Shown: positions 14,965-24,510 of the stretch, piece after piece
Numbering within the stretch: position 1 is the first letter of the stretch
Layout: the number at the start of each line of letters is the position of its first letter
Assembly: GCF_002902985.1 (NCBI RefSeq)
Contig: NZ_CP026168.1
Coordinates: 1 to 50,622 of the forward strand
DNA from: Leclercia sp. LSNIH1
Lineage (GTDB): Bacteria; Pseudomonadota; Gammaproteobacteria; Enterobacterales; Enterobacteriaceae
Reading direction: 5' to 3'
DNA: 50,622 nt
Translations under genes and position numbers: made by a program
Notes under the pieces: generated by a model
Seen by the model: the letters and a program-made list of their open reading frames with translations, nothing else
The model's database searches: none
Told to the model about the DNA's origin: nothing

Positions 14965-17952
14965 TTATTGTACGTTAAGGTCGTTTTTTGACCTTCCTAC
15001 TTTAGCTGGCCGCAGCCGACGAAACTTACCGGAAGCCGGTATCCGGTTGCTTTTCCAGATATAATCGCCTGTAAGATTGATGTGTTCCCAGCCTAGCGGG
15101 GACAAATGCGATAGCAGTCGCTCGTTGATCTTCATCCCTTTACGCTTCAGGGCATCGACCGCTCTTTCCATATAGATGGTATTCCACAGCGAGATAGCTG
15201 CCGTCAGCAGCGTCAGTCCGCTGGCGCGGTAGCTCTGATTTTCCGGTTTACGATCCCTGATTTCACCCAGACGGTGCAGGAATACCGCGCGCGCCAGCGC
15301 GTTACGGGCTTCTCCTTTATTCAGTCCCGCCTGTACCCGCCGACGAAGTGCCGGATCGCGGAACCAGTCGAGCATAAACAGCGTTCGTTCAATACGGCCA
15401 ATTTCCCTCAGTGCTTTGGCAAGTCCGTTTTGCTTGGGGTAGCTGGCAAGCTTTTTAAGCATCAGGGATGCCGTCACGGTTCCCTGCTTTATCGAGGTTG
15501 CCAGGCGCAGCACTTCACGCCAGTGAATTTCGATCTCTTTCAGATTCAGGCTGGTTGTTGATATCAGTGACTGAAGCGCCGGGTATTGGTCTGCTTTCCC
15601 TTTGATAAACAGCTTTTTGTCGTGGAGATCCCTGATTCGTGGACAGAACGCAAAGCCTAGCAGATGCATCAGGGCAAAGACATGATCGGTGAAACCAGCT
15701 GTATCGGTGTAATGCTCCCTGATTTCCAGGTCGCTTTCGTGATACAGCAAACCATCGAGAACATGGGTTGAATCCCTGACCCGACTTATTATGCAGGTGT
15801 AAAACGGGCTGTATTGATCCGAAATATGGGTATAAAACTGACGTCCAGGTTCTTGCCCATATTTCGGGTTAACCTGCCCTGCGTAGCGGCCTGAGCTGCC
15901 TGTTCTGAAATTCTGTCCATCTGATGATGACGTTGTTCCGTCACCCCAGAATGCCGCCAGTGGTCTTTTTCCCTGCGCATTTACCAGCTCAGCAAGCGCG
16001 GCTGAATAGGTTTCGTCGCGGGTATACCATGCCTGAATATCTTCGAGTGATGATTTGGTGCTCCCGGGGCAGGCTTCTGCCATTTTGGTCAGGCCAAGAT
16101 TGATGCCATCCGCAAGAATGGTGGTGAGGAGCTGGCGGGTATCGGGACGGGTAATGTCATTTTTTATATGCGAAAAATGACGGGTAAACGTCGTCCAGCA
16201 GTTTACCTCGTCGAGAATTTCCGTGATTTTAGGTCGCGGTAGCATGCTGTAAACCAGTTCTGCCAGCGGTGAAACCTGTGCCGGAACGCAGTTATCCAGC
16301 GGAGAGACTTTTACGCCCTTGTCGGATATTTCCACATCGGGCAGTTCACCAAGGGCAGCCATGGCATTGACCTCTTCAAGTCTGGACTGAAGCAGAGTCA
16401 TACGGCTGGCAATGTACTCATGATAATCAGCAGATACGGGCAGTGGCAGCGCCGGTGTGAGTTTGTCAAAGTCCTTTTCGGGAATGAGGTAATCATCAAA
16501 ATTTTTGTAGCGGCGTGAGCCTTTAACCCAGATGTCCCCGGAGCGCAACGCTCCCTTAAGCTCGCTGAGCGCACAAAATTCATAATACTGCCGGTCAATA
16601 CCCGCAGGTGTAATCACCACCTTGCGCCAGCTTTCAGGGACAAACTCAAGCGGCGCAGTCGCCGGAACTTTACGTGACTGCTTCCGGTACATATCCTTGA
16701 TCACAACCAGCGCATCAGCCAGAGGTTGTGCTGCCGGGGTTGCGACTAACTGTAAAGCGGACAACATGCGCGGGGCATATTTCCGTAATGTGCTGTATTT
16801 CTCAGTAATAATATGCAGCGGGTCAAAATTATTTTTTCTGGCGAGATGGCGTGTTTCCTCCAGACTGGCGACAAATTCAGGCCACGGGAGTATGTTTTCT
16901 ATTGCGAGCCATGGATCGCCACCGGAGTCGCGGGCATCAGACAGCGCCTGACCAACATCGATGTACTGCCTCAGTTTGGACTGGATCAGCTTTCCGGTCT
17001 GCTGAAGGCGCTCAGCCTGTGTTCTTTTGGCTTTGTTGAAAAGGCTGTTCAGCATTCGTTCATGCAGCTCAATCACTTCGTCTGTCAGTGTGGCTCTGGC
17101 TTCTTCCAGCACGCAGACCAGGATCGCATGACGGCGGGCTGCTGAAAATCGGGTCAAATCCCGGCTACTCATCTTTCGGCCTTCCCGCGCCAGTTTCAGC
17201 AACCGGTTCTGGTGAATGGTACGATCTATACCTTCAGGTAATGCCAGCGATTCAATGCTGCTGAGCCGATCAAGATGTTGCAGTACGTTCTTACCATTGA
17301 TTTTACCCGGCGGTTGCAGAAGCCATGTCAGCCTGGAAGGCTGATTATCTGATGACTCAAGTAAACGATCCAGGGCATCCCGGTGCGCCGGAGTTAACGG
17401 GGCATTCAGGGTCTGAAATACGATTTTATCTCCGCCAGCCATGGCCTCCGCACAGGTCCGCTCCACGACATCAATCGCGGGAATTATCACGTTGTTCTGC
17501 CGGAGCCAGACCAGTAACTCTTCGGCCAGGAGAATACCTTTATCGGTGCGCGTCGCCATCGACAACAGGTGCGTAATACCGTCCTGCTGTATTTTGCCGG
17601 TGAACGCCTTTACGCCAAGATAGCGGTACAGTTCGGTTAAATGCTCACGCCGGGTCGTATCCCTGCCGGAAAGGTAAGCAGGCCAGAGATCCCCGGTAAG
17701 CTTTAGCCTGCTGGCGATATGCTTCAGCAGCGCATCAGAGGGTGGGATTTTTTTATCCGGAGCAAAGCCGACATTTTTCAGGTAGCAAAGAAGGACGGCA
17801 AAACCAAAACGGCTGGCAGGTTTACGGTGAGCACTGATAAGTGCCAGATCATGCTCACTGAAATAGGCCATTCGGGTCAGCGTTAACTCATCATCTGGCA
17901 ATGCCAGTAATGATTCTCTTTCCGACAGAGAAAGAATCTGCCTCCTTGCCAT
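14965..17952 (-). CDS. tnpA: Tn3-family transposase of transposon B
   Basis: 995 residues from the ATG at 17952 (MARRQILSLSERESLLALPD); the open frame extends 14 codons further upstream. Full length for the family. Catalytic region: FWGDGTTSSSDGQNF near residue 670, then HVLDGLLYHESDLEI, then the conserved C-terminal block LSPLGWEHINLTGDYIW. The stop lies within the left inverted repeat. It is divergent from tnpR across a 167-bp space. It is strongly similar to the transposase that spans the window junction, for example EEARATLTDEVIELHER against SEARATLTDEIIELHER. Confidence 0.95.
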   Translation of the reverse strand: MARRQILSLSERESLLALPDDELTLTRMAYFSEHDLALISAHRKPASRFGFAVLLCYLKNVGFAPDKKIPPSDALLKHIASRLKLTGDLWPAYLSGRDTTRREHLTELYRYLGVKAFTGKIQQDGITHLLSMATRTDKGILLAEELLVWLRQNNVIIPAIDVVERTCAEAMAGGDKIVFQTLNAPLTPAHRDALDRLLESSDNQPSRLTWLLQPPGKINGKNVLQHLDRLSSIESLALPEGIDRTIHQNRLLKLAREGRKMSSRDLTRFSAARRHAILVCVLEEARATLTDEVIELHERMLNSLFNKAKRTQAERLQQTGKLIQSKLRQYIDVGQALSDARDSGGDPWLAIENILPWPEFVASLEETRHLARKNNFDPLHIITEKYSTLRKYAPRMLSALQLVATPAAQPLADALVVIKDMYRKQSRKVPATAPLEFVPESWRKVVITPAGIDRQYYEFCALSELKGALRSGDIWVKGSRRYKNFDDYLIPEKDFDKLTPALPLPVSADYHEYIASRMTLLQSRLEEVNAMAALGELPDVEISDKGVKVSPLDNCVPAQVSPLAELVYSMLPRPKITEILDEVNCWTTFTRHFSHIKNDITRPDTRQLLTTILADGINLGLTKMAEACPGSTKSSLEDIQAWYTRDETYSAALAELVNAQGKRPLAAFWGDGTTSSSDGQNFRTGSSGRYAGQVNPKYGQEPGRQFYTHISDQYSPFYTCIISRVRDSTHVLDGLLYHESDLEIREHYTDTAGFTDHVFALMHLLGFAFCPRIRDLHDKKLFIKGKADQYPALQSLISTTSLNLKEIEIHWREVLRLATSIKQGTVTASLMLKKLASYPKQNGLAKALREIGRIERTLFMLDWFRDPALRRRVQAGLNKGEARNALARAVFLHRLGEIRDRKPENQSYRASGLTLLTAAISLWNTIYMERAVDALKRKGMKINERLLSHLSPLGWEHINLTGDYIWKSNRIPASGKFRRLRPAKVGRSKNDLNVQ

Positions 17953-17994
17953 ATAGTTTCCCTCATAAATTATTCGGTTCGGTATTTTTAACAA

Positions 17995-18119
17995 GAATGC
18001 TTATCGCATAAGGGTACACCTTGACGCCACAACCAAAACGTGACGGCACACGATAAATGACATAACCTATATGCGATAGAATAAATGCAATAACCTAAAT
18101 GCGATAACGCGGTGGGAAA
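17995..18119. promoter_or_regulatory. Probable res site and divergent promoters of transposon B
   Basis: The gap between tnpA and tnpR contains repeated elements: TTATCGCATAAGG, ATAACCTATATGCGATA and ATAACCTAAATGCGATAA. Such spaced repeats are what a serine resolvase binds, and they would also let TnpR repress both genes. Confidence 0.65.
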
Positions 18120-18761
18120 ATGTTCATCAGAGCTTATTTAAGGGCATCGACGGAAGACCAGTTCGCCGATCGGGCAAAAGAGATGCTGGAGCAGTTCGTC
18201 CAGGAACGGGGGCATAAAATCGCCAGCTACTACCGGGAAAATATCAGTGGCACAAAACTTGAGCGCCCGGAACTAGGGCGCTTACTGATGGACAGTCACC
18301 ACAATGATATTTTATTGGTCGAGCAGATAGACCGTCTGACACGTCTCAGCAACAGCGACTGGATGACGCTAAAAAAACAGATAGAACAACATGAGCTGCG
18401 AATTGTCAGTCTTGATGTGCCCACATCATGGCAGGCACTGTCAGATAAGGACCCTTCGCAGGCCGACCCGATAACCCGCGCAGTAATAACCGCCATCAAT
18501 AACATGCTTATCGATCTGATGGCCGCAATGTCACATAAGGACTGGCTGAGCCGCCGCCAGCGGCAAAAACAGGGAATCGAGCGGGCTCATACAATTGGAA
18601 AGTACCGGGGTAAGCAGGCCGATCAGGAACGGCATCAGAAAGTCCTGTACTACCGGCAGGTAAAGAAACTGAGTATCCGGGAAACGGCGGATGCTACAGG
18701 CTACAGTGCTTCACAGGTTTGCCGGATACAAGCGCTTCATAAAAATAATGAAACTGCCTGA
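18120..18761 (+). CDS. tnpR: Serine resolvase of transposon B
   Basis: A 213-residue resolvase. MFIRAYLRASTEDQFADRAK contains the catalytic Ser (RAST), followed by LLVEQIDRLTRLSNSDW and a C-terminal helix-turn-helix (KLSIRETADATGYSASQVCR). It resembles the resolvase at 49087-49710 in layout and length. The longer linker (LDVPTSWQALSDKDPSQADP) is shared with that subfamily. It resolves cointegrates at the adjacent res site. Confidence 0.93.
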   Translation: MFIRAYLRASTEDQFADRAKEMLEQFVQERGHKIASYYRENISGTKLERPELGRLLMDSHHNDILLVEQIDRLTRLSNSDWMTLKKQIEQHELRIVSLDVPTSWQALSDKDPSQADPITRAVITAINNMLIDLMAAMSHKDWLSRRQRQKQGIERAHTIGKYRGKQADQERHQKVLYYRQVKKLSIRETADATGYSASQVCRIQALHKNNETA

Positions 18762-18860
18762 AAGGCTGGAATAACGGTGTTTATTTGCAGTCATGGCCTA
18801 ATAGTTAGCGCCCTGTAACAACTTTTGTGATTAGCAGCCTGACGCATCATCTATGTAAGG

Positions 18861-18892
18861 AAAGTCCGCTGTGTGCCAGAAGCGGACTTTTT
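18861..18892 (+). terminator. Intrinsic terminator after tnpR
   Basis: A perfect 10-bp stem, AAAGTCCGCT with its complement, a 10-base loop, and a short T-run. It is followed by AT-rich sequence before the convergent metal-transporter gene. Confidence 0.65.
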
Positions 18893-19017
18893 AAAAATAT
18901 TGCGTGCCCAACAATTGGGCGCAGGTCACATCAAGTACCCTCAGAATTATAGAGAATACCTGAAATTTTTGTAGAGCGAGGTTTGTTACCCTGCCCGACC
19001 AGCGACATGTGGTTAGT

Positions 19018-19941
19018 TTAGTGATCAGAAATGTCGAGCGTTTGGTCGTTCATTGACGCGGGATCTTCCAACGGTTCCACATGAGTGGTGATATGGATAA
19101 AAGGCAGTGCGGTGCGGATATCATTCTCTATACGCTCGGCCCAGTCGTGCCCATATTGAACAGTCCATCGCCCAGGAACTAGGATGTGCATTGTCATAAA
19201 CGCCCGCCCGCCAGCCTGGCGTGTACGTAGTGCATGGAAATCAAGCCCCTGTTCACGATATCCTGCCAGCAGTGACTCGATTTTTTTGAGTTCTTCCGTG
19301 GGTAGCGATACGTCCATCAGACCTGCAGCTGAACGACTCATAAGCTGATAACCAGTCCAAACGATGTTGGCTGCGACCAGCAATGCAACGATCGGATCGA
19401 CCCAAAACCAGCCGGTCAGATAAACCAGTCCGACACCAAAAATGACACCGACCGACGTCCAGACATCGGTCAGCAGGTGATGAGCATCTGCCTCAAGAGT
19501 GATAGAGTTGTGCTGCCTGCCAGCCCTTAACAAAATGCGAGCCGTCACAAAATTAAGGATTGATGCGACTGTTGAAACCAGTAATCCGAGACCAATCTCC
19601 TCAAGCGGCTGTGGAGTTAACATCCGCTCAACTGCGGTATAGGCGATACTGGCTGCCGCCAATAGGATCAGAAATCCTTCGAAAGCACTCGAGAAATATT
19701 CGGCTTTGCCGTGCCCATATGCATGGTTCTCATCGGCCGGAAGCGCAGCCAAGGTCAGCATCCAGAGCGCCATTAGGGCTCCTGCGAGGTTAACTACGGA
19801 TTCGATGGCATCAGATAGCAGACCGACCGAACCGGTCATTTTCCACGCCACACCTTTGAGTCCGATAGTGGCAATAGCCGTGGCAATGGAAAGCCAAGCG
19901 TAGTGCGTCAGCGGATGAGGTAACCCTTTTGTTTTAGTCAT
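19018..19941 (-). CDS. CDF-family divalent metal efflux transporter
   Basis: A 307-residue inner-membrane antiporter of the cation diffusion facilitator family, expected to export Zn, Co, Fe or similar ions. Visible motifs: [17 protein letters not shown] (helix 2 metal site), [17 protein letters not shown], then [18 protein letters not shown] (helix 5, HxxxD site), about six membrane helices to residue 210, and a C-terminal cytoplasmic domain with [19 protein letters not shown]. The start has AGGAAG upstream. It is a passenger of transposon B, divergent from nothing and facing tnpR tail to tail. Confidence 0.88.
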   Translation of the reverse strand: MTKTKGLPHPLTHYAWLSIATAIATIGLKGVAWKMTGSVGLLSDAIESVVNLAGALMALWMLTLAALPADENHAYGHGKAEYFSSAFEGFLILLAAASIAYTAVERMLTPQPLEEIGLGLLVSTVASILNFVTARILLRAGRQHNSITLEADAHHLLTDVWTSVGVIFGVGLVYLTGWFWVDPIVALLVAANIVWTGYQLMSRSAAGLMDVSLPTEELKKIESLLAGYREQGLDFHALRTRQAGGRAFMTMHILVPGRWTVQYGHDWAERIENDIRTALPFIHITTHVEPLEDPASMNDQTLDISDH

Positions 19942-20140
19942 TATTAACTTCCTAAAATAGGACGACTAACTCACATTTCTATCCATGATAGATAATTAAA
20001 CAATCATTTCGCCATGAATATTTTTTCGTTTTTATTAAATTTAATTAAAAAGTCTCTGCAAGTGCTGTTTCATCTTCTAGTAAACTAAATTTTATTTTTA
20101 GGGTTTTCTTCAACTTGAAGTAATATTATCTCACAACAGA

Positions 20141-20713
20141 TTAGTCACTTAGGTTAACTGAGCGGCTTTTATATTTTTCAATTAAAATATGCAAAACTCC
20201 CATTGCACCATGTGCATAAAAATAGACCTCAATGAAAGTAGTAAAGAACTTATGCCAGTGGATTACTGTTTCAGCCAGATTTGACTGCATGGTATTCAAC
20301 AAGAACCATAGGCCACCTGAAAGTGCTACAATTAGCAATGCTAGAACTCCAAATCCTTGGATTGTACTGGCAATACCTCCCGAATGTGCATCGGGCAGTC
20401 GGAAACTAGTCAACGTTTTTATATCTTGCTTAATACCACTAAAGTCAAGCCCTACCCATGAAAAATAATAAGTAAAACCTCTTTGAGTAAGCATCCAACT
20501 TAACATAATAAAACCACAAATAATCAGTCCTAACCCTGAAATAATGTGCATCCAGGTTATAACTCCTTCAAGACTATGTTCACCAATTGCTTCGGTCTCT
20601 GTCAGATTAGAGTTAATAATTTGTGATAATATTAGAAATGCCACAATGATGTGAAGAATACGAAAAAAAGGAGCGTAATCATGGGGTAATAGATTCCAGA
20701 GTCGCAATTTCAT
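20141..20713 (-). CDS. Cytochrome b561-like membrane protein
   Basis: 190 residues from the ATG at 20713, which has AAGGA eight bases upstream; the frame is open to 20752. It has four membrane segments. Conserved histidines lie in segments 1, 2 and 4 (FFRILHIIVAFLIL, MHIISGLGLIICGF, HWHKFFTTFIEVYFYAHGA), as expected for b-type haem ligands. It probably transfers electrons between a quinone and an unknown partner. It is AT-rich compared with the transporter gene beside it, which suggests a different origin for the two passengers. Substrate unknown. Confidence 0.7.
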   Translation of the reverse strand: MKLRLWNLLPHDYAPFFRILHIIVAFLILSQIINSNLTETEAIGEHSLEGVITWMHIISGLGLIICGFIMLSWMLTQRGFTYYFSWVGLDFSGIKQDIKTLTSFRLPDAHSGGIASTIQGFGVLALLIVALSGGLWFLLNTMQSNLAETVIHWHKFFTTFIEVYFYAHGAMGVLHILIEKYKSRSVNLSD

Positions 20714-20752
20714 TAATGAGTCCTTAGTAAATTTATCGATGATCTTAATCAT

Positions 20753-21225
20753 ACAAAAGAATTATTAGGATAACCTTAATTCTTAAAATTGCAGCAGGCA
20801 TTAGTTCACCTCTGATATGGCCACTTGCGAAATGGGAATGGTAACTGTTATTACTATGTGTTTACTTGCTGTTCTTGTTACGCAGCCCCTTAAACACATT
20901 ACTTTCAAATATGATTTCCTGCTGGGTTTAAATATGTGTCTTTCTATAGTGCGGCAACCTATTTTTACACCAACTCATGAATTAAATAAGAATCATAAAT
21001 TAAATGAGAGGTTTAATTCTCTTGCTTAACGCGATGATATTAAATGGAAATTTTAATTTTTGTAATTTATTAAACAGTTAGAATGAGACATGGTAAATAC
21101 GATCTTCCTTTAGATAATTCTGATAGCACTTTTTCTACTGGGCAGTCTGCAATGTCCGCTTCTCGCTCAAAGCTGCCTGTCAAAGTGGTCAAGCTCTACC
21201 ACAGCTCAGAGGTACAAAAAATCAC
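20753..21225. other. AT-rich stretch inside transposon B
   Basis: No recognised gene. Two small plus-strand frames exist: 20817-21029 (70 residues, hydrophobic start) and about 21083-21260 (58 residues, running into the inverted repeat). Neither has a convincing ribosome site or a known family, so I do not call them. Confidence 0.4.
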
Positions 21226-21263
21226 CTTAACGTACAATAATTTTCGATATCCAAACTGACCCC

Positions 21264-21342
21264 GTGTTGTGGCGCAACACAGTTGCGTAATGGTGATCAG
21301 GCACCGGCCTGCCGGTCTACTGCTGCTTTCTTTATGCTGCAT
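21264..21342 (-). pseudogene. Thermonuclease-like gene, 5' fragment
   Basis: From the ATG at 21342 it reads MQHKESSSRPAGRCLITITQ, then LCCATT. It joins in frame to 14936 once transposon B and one GTGTT are removed. The repaired protein has 176 residues: an N-terminal hydrophobic segment (CLITITQLCCATTLTIFSFY), probably a signal or anchor, then the TNase domain. The start overlaps the stop of an upstream gene remnant by 11 bases, so the two were once coupled. Confidence 0.82.
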
Positions 21343-21642
21343 TTCTTGTCACTCTTTCGTCCTGCATCTGCAGAATTTTTACGGCATGACTGATGTTCAG
21401 CCCGGTCATATTGGTGTTCAGTTCCTTCATCATCGCTGCGCTGGCCAACACGACGTTGTTGTCGAGACATCCCTGATATGCTTTTGAGGTCACTATCGTC
21501 AGTTGCTCACGCGAGGTCAGCTCATTGCGGCCTGAGCATAGATCGGGGTTTGAGGTCCAATGATGTAAAAAACCACGATAAGAAGATAACCTGCTGTTTT
21601 TATTTAAAAAAAGCAGAAACCTTTCTGTTGTTAATGTTTTTT
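21332..21642 (-). pseudogene. Degraded gene for a small exported protein
   Basis: Three overlapping pieces in different frames add up to one protein: KNINNRKVSAFF, then KTAGYLLIVVFYIIG followed by PQTPIYAQA (a clear signal peptide), then ELTSREQLTIVTSKAYQGCL and a helical end finishing DERVTRNAA. A ribosome site AAGGAG lies at 21650-21655 (minus strand), but no ATG follows at the right distance. At least two frameshifts, one in a T7/A5 run, separate the parts. It is either a decayed gene or a sequence with homopolymer errors. The family was not recognised. Confidence 0.5.
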
Positions 21643-21731
21643 AACTTTTCTCCTTGAAAAATAAAGGATTGCCCCACTATCATGGTCGAATAAATAACTA
21701 ATTTGTGCGGATTTAGGAGGCCGCTTGGAAA

Positions 21732-22551
21732 GGCACTGTTGCAAATAGTCGGTGGTGATAAACTTATCATCCCCTTTTGCTGATGGAGCTGCACATGAAC
21801 CCATTCAAAGGCCGGCATTTTCAGCGTGACATCATTCTGTGGGCCGTACGCTGGTACTGCAAATACGGCATCAGTTACCGTGAGCTGCAGGAGATGCTGG
21901 CTGAACGCGGAGTGAATGTCGATCACTCCACGATTTACCGCTGGGTTCAGCGTTATGCGCCTGAAATGGAAAAACGGCTGCGCTGGTACTGGCGTAACCC
22001 TTCCGATCTTTGCCCGTGGCACATGGATGAAACCTACGTGAAGGTCAATGGCCGCTGGGCGTATCTGTACCGGGCCGTCGACAGCCGGGGCCGCACTGTC
22101 GATTTTTATCTCTCCTCCCGTCGTAACAGCAAAGCTGCATACCGGTTTCTGGGTAAAATCCTCAACAACGTGAAGAAGTGGCAGATCCCGCGATTCATCA
22201 ACACGGATAAAGCGCCCGCCTATGGTCGCGCGCTTGCTCTGCTCAAACGCGAAGGCCGGTGCCCGTCTGACGTTGAACACCGACAGATTAAGTACCGGAA
22301 CAACGTGATTGAATGCGATCATGGCAAACTGAAACGGATAATCGGCGCCACGCTGGGATTTAAATCCATGAAGACGGCTTACGCCACCATCAAAGGTATT
22401 GAGGTGATGCGTGCACTACGCAAAGGCCAGGCCTCAGCATTTTATTATGGTGATCCCCTGGGCGAAATGCGCCTGGTAAGCAGAGTTTTTGAAATGTAAG
22501 GCCTTTGAATAAGACAAAAGGCTGCCTCATCGCTAACTTTGCAACAGTGCC
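21732..22551 (+). mobile_element. IS26
   Basis: 820 bp with terminal GGCACTGTTGCAAA and its inverse, and a single IS6-family transposase. The eight bases on each side, CTTGGAAA and CCCTTACG, do not match, so it is not a simple insertion here; a deletion or IS26-mediated fusion joins the backbone to the mcr-9 block. It truncates qseB. Confidence 0.96.
21795..22499 (+). CDS. tnpA: IS26 transposase
   Basis: 234 residues from the ATG at 21795, the standard IS26 length. It has an N-terminal helix-turn-helix (SYRELQEMLAERGVNVDHST) and the DDE core: WHMDETYVKVNGRW, then FINTDKAPAYGRAL, with the final Glu in NNVIECDHGKLKR. It catalyses replicative and conservative targeted cointegrate formation. Confidence 0.97.
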   Translation: MNPFKGRHFQRDIILWAVRWYCKYGISYRELQEMLAERGVNVDHSTIYRWVQRYAPEMEKRLRWYWRNPSDLCPWHMDETYVKVNGRWAYLYRAVDSRGRTVDFYLSSRRNSKAAYRFLGKILNNVKKWQIPRFINTDKAPAYGRALALLKREGRCPSDVEHRQIKYRNNVIECDHGKLKRIIGATLGFKSMKTAYATIKGIEVMRALRKGQASAFYYGDPLGEMRLVSRVFEM

Positions 22552-22973
22552 CCCTTACGGACAGACTTCACGGCCTCGACAGTGGAGCAGACGATTACCT
22601 AATTAAACCGTTCGAGTTCAGCGAACTGCTCGCGCGGATACGCGCTGTTTTGCGACGACATAACGGCAACAGTGATCGATTGCTGAGTAACGGTGTGCTC
22701 AGCCTGAACCCGGTCAGTCACGAAGTGTGTTTGTTGGCCAGCGGAGAGAACTTTTTACTTTCGAAGCGCGAGTATGCTCTTCTGGAAGCACTCATGCAGC
22801 GCCCCGGCGGTATTCTCTCTCGCAGCGATCTTGAAGACCGTATTTATGGCTGGGGGGATGAGATTGAAAGTAACGCTGTTGAGTATTTCATCCACGCTCT
22901 ACGTAAAAAGCTCGGCCGGAATGCCATCAAAAATGTCAGGGGGGTCGGATGGCTGGTTTCCAAAAGCGAGTGA
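22552..22973 (+). pseudogene. qseB: QseB-like response regulator, 5'-truncated by IS26
   Basis: The remaining part encodes LHGLDSGADDYLIKPFEFSE (end of the receiver domain with the conserved Lys-Pro) and a complete OmpR-type winged helix (LSKREYALLEALMQRPGGIL to FIHALRKKLGRN). About the first 75 residues, including the phosphoacceptor Asp, are gone. A frame from within IS26 reads into it, so a hybrid DNA-binding domain without phospho-control could be made. The stop overlaps the start of qseC. Confidence 0.9.
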
Positions 22974-24298
22974 AAAACTCTCTGAAGCTACAGCTCTCGG
23001 TAGCCCTGAGCGTCGCCATTTTATTTACCGCAGTTATTTCCTGTGGTCTTACCTTCTATTTTGCACTCGACGAAGCCCATGAACTACAGGATGGCACCCT
23101 GACCCAAATCGCCAGTGTGATATATGACAACCCTGACTCGCAGACTCTTGTTAAGCAACTGGATGGTGATAATGATTCCCGAGTGGTGGTGGAATTCATA
23201 TCGGAAAACGGTAATTCCCTGCAGGCCCGCGACCCCACTTTTCAGCTGGAAACGCCCATGCATGAAGGTTTTCAGAACGTAATTTCCGGCGGAGAATCGT
23301 ATCGTGTATTGGTGCATCGACTTTCACCCACCCAATTGGTCGCCATTGGTCAGCAGCTTGACGTACGCGACGAAATCTCATTTGAAAGCGCACTGCGCAC
23401 GTTGATCCCGCTCAGTCTGCTGTTGCCGATACTGTTGCTGGTTGCGACTGATCTGATCCGGAAAGCCTTTCGCCCCGTTTCACTCCTTGCCGATGAGGTG
23501 CATCAGCGAGATGAACGCAATTTGACGCCGTTCCCTGAAGATGCCATTCCTGATGAAATTCGTCCATTTGTGGGTGGTATCAATAAATTGTTGCACAAAG
23601 TTAACGATGCCATGCAGACACAGTCACGTTTTATCGCCGATGCGGCCCATGAGTTACGTACCCCGCTAACGGCATTGTCGCTACAGGCGGAGCGGCTGTC
23701 GGCGAGCGAAATGTCGCCCGAAGCGCAATTCCGGCTGAACAGCCTGCAACAAGGGTTAAGCCGAACCAAAAACTTGTTAGAACAGCTGCTTCTGCTTGCC
23801 CGCGAACAGCAAAATACGCGGCAAGGAAATAATCAGCCTCTGCTCATTACACAGTTATTCAGGGAGGTGATTGAATCCCTGCATCCACTTGCTCTGGAAA
23901 AAAGTATTGATATTGGCGTACTGGAAACTGCCAGTGCGAGTCAGCTGGTTTACACCGATAAATACACACTCACTATTATCGTGAAAAATCTGGTAGAAAA
24001 CGCAATCCGCTATATACCGGAACACGGACAAATTGATCTCAGCGTGATGGTATCGCAGCACGAAGCGATCATTAAAGTTGAAGATAACGGTCCCGGTATT
24101 GCCGCAGAAGAAAGGATGCGCGTGTTCGATGCATTTTATCGCCCTGAAGGCGTGACCCAACCCGGCTCTGGGTTGGGCTTAGCGATAGTCAAAGCATGCG
24201 TCACGCGGCTGGGTGGGAAAGTTACTTTAGCCCCTGCCAGCCAGTTTACCTCAGGCGTACTGGTCAGCATTGTCCTGCCACTGCAATCTGCGCGATAA
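22949..24298 (+). CDS. qseC: QseC-like sensor histidine kinase
   Basis: 449 residues, complete. An N-terminal membrane helix at about 12-37, a periplasmic region to about residue 145, a second helix at about 150-170, a HAMP-like linker, the H-box FIADAAHELRTPLTAL, then the ATPase boxes IVKNLVENAIRYIP, VEDNGPGIA and GSGLGLAIVKA. It should phosphorylate QseB-type regulators; in mcr-9 plasmids the qseCB pair downstream of mcr-9 has been linked to colistin-inducible expression. Here its cognate regulator has no receiver domain, so it could act only on a chromosomal QseB or PmrA. Confidence 0.92.
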   Translation: MAGFQKRVKNSLKLQLSVALSVAILFTAVISCGLTFYFALDEAHELQDGTLTQIASVIYDNPDSQTLVKQLDGDNDSRVVVEFISENGNSLQARDPTFQLETPMHEGFQNVISGGESYRVLVHRLSPTQLVAIGQQLDVRDEISFESALRTLIPLSLLLPILLLVATDLIRKAFRPVSLLADEVHQRDERNLTPFPEDAIPDEIRPFVGGINKLLHKVNDAMQTQSRFIADAAHELRTPLTALSLQAERLSASEMSPEAQFRLNSLQQGLSRTKNLLEQLLLLAREQQNTRQGNNQPLLITQLFREVIESLHPLALEKSIDIGVLETASASQLVYTDKYTLTIIVKNLVENAIRYIPEHGQIDLSVMVSQHEAIIKVEDNGPGIAAEERMRVFDAFYRPEGVTQPGSGLGLAIVKACVTRLGGKVTLAPASQFTSGVLVSIVLPLQSAR

Positions 24299-24510
24299 AA
24301 TGTAGATGAAAATTGTACTCTTACTGGAGATACTTTGCGTTCTGCTGGTGTTTTGCCTGCATCCCGACCTCGGTAAGGATATTGCCTGTTATTTGCATAA
24401 GATGATTTTCTACTCTTGCCACAGGTTTACGAGTAGGTGATTTGGGAGGAAGCGTCTTAGCCTTTGAAGTTGGCGCGAAGGAGAGAATGGCACTCCGTGC
24501 AACGCATTAA

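Larger units (their letters stand above)
14942..21263. mobile_element. Tn5403-like Tn3-family transposon B, 6,322 bp
   Basis: 38-bp inverted repeats are at 14942-14979 and 21226-21263, starting GGGGTCAATTTGG and, with one mismatch, GGGGTCAGTTTGG. Both are flanked by GTGTT (14937-14941 and 21264-21268), a perfect 5-bp target duplication. tnpA and tnpR are divergent around a probable res site, and a CDF metal transporter and a cytochrome b561-like gene are passengers. It looks intact and able to move. The name Tn5403-like is from resemblance only. Confidence 0.9.

Noticed and set aside
21716..21731. GGCCGCTTGGAAA beside IS26 as a remnant Tn3-type inverted repeat
   Set aside because: It matches only 11 bases of the transposon C repeat and lacks the GGGG end, so chance cannot be excluded.
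21600..22322. Long minus-strand frame of 240 residues
   Set aside because: It is antisense to the IS26 transposase and spans the IS26 border; only its last 14 residues may belong to the decayed exported-protein gene.
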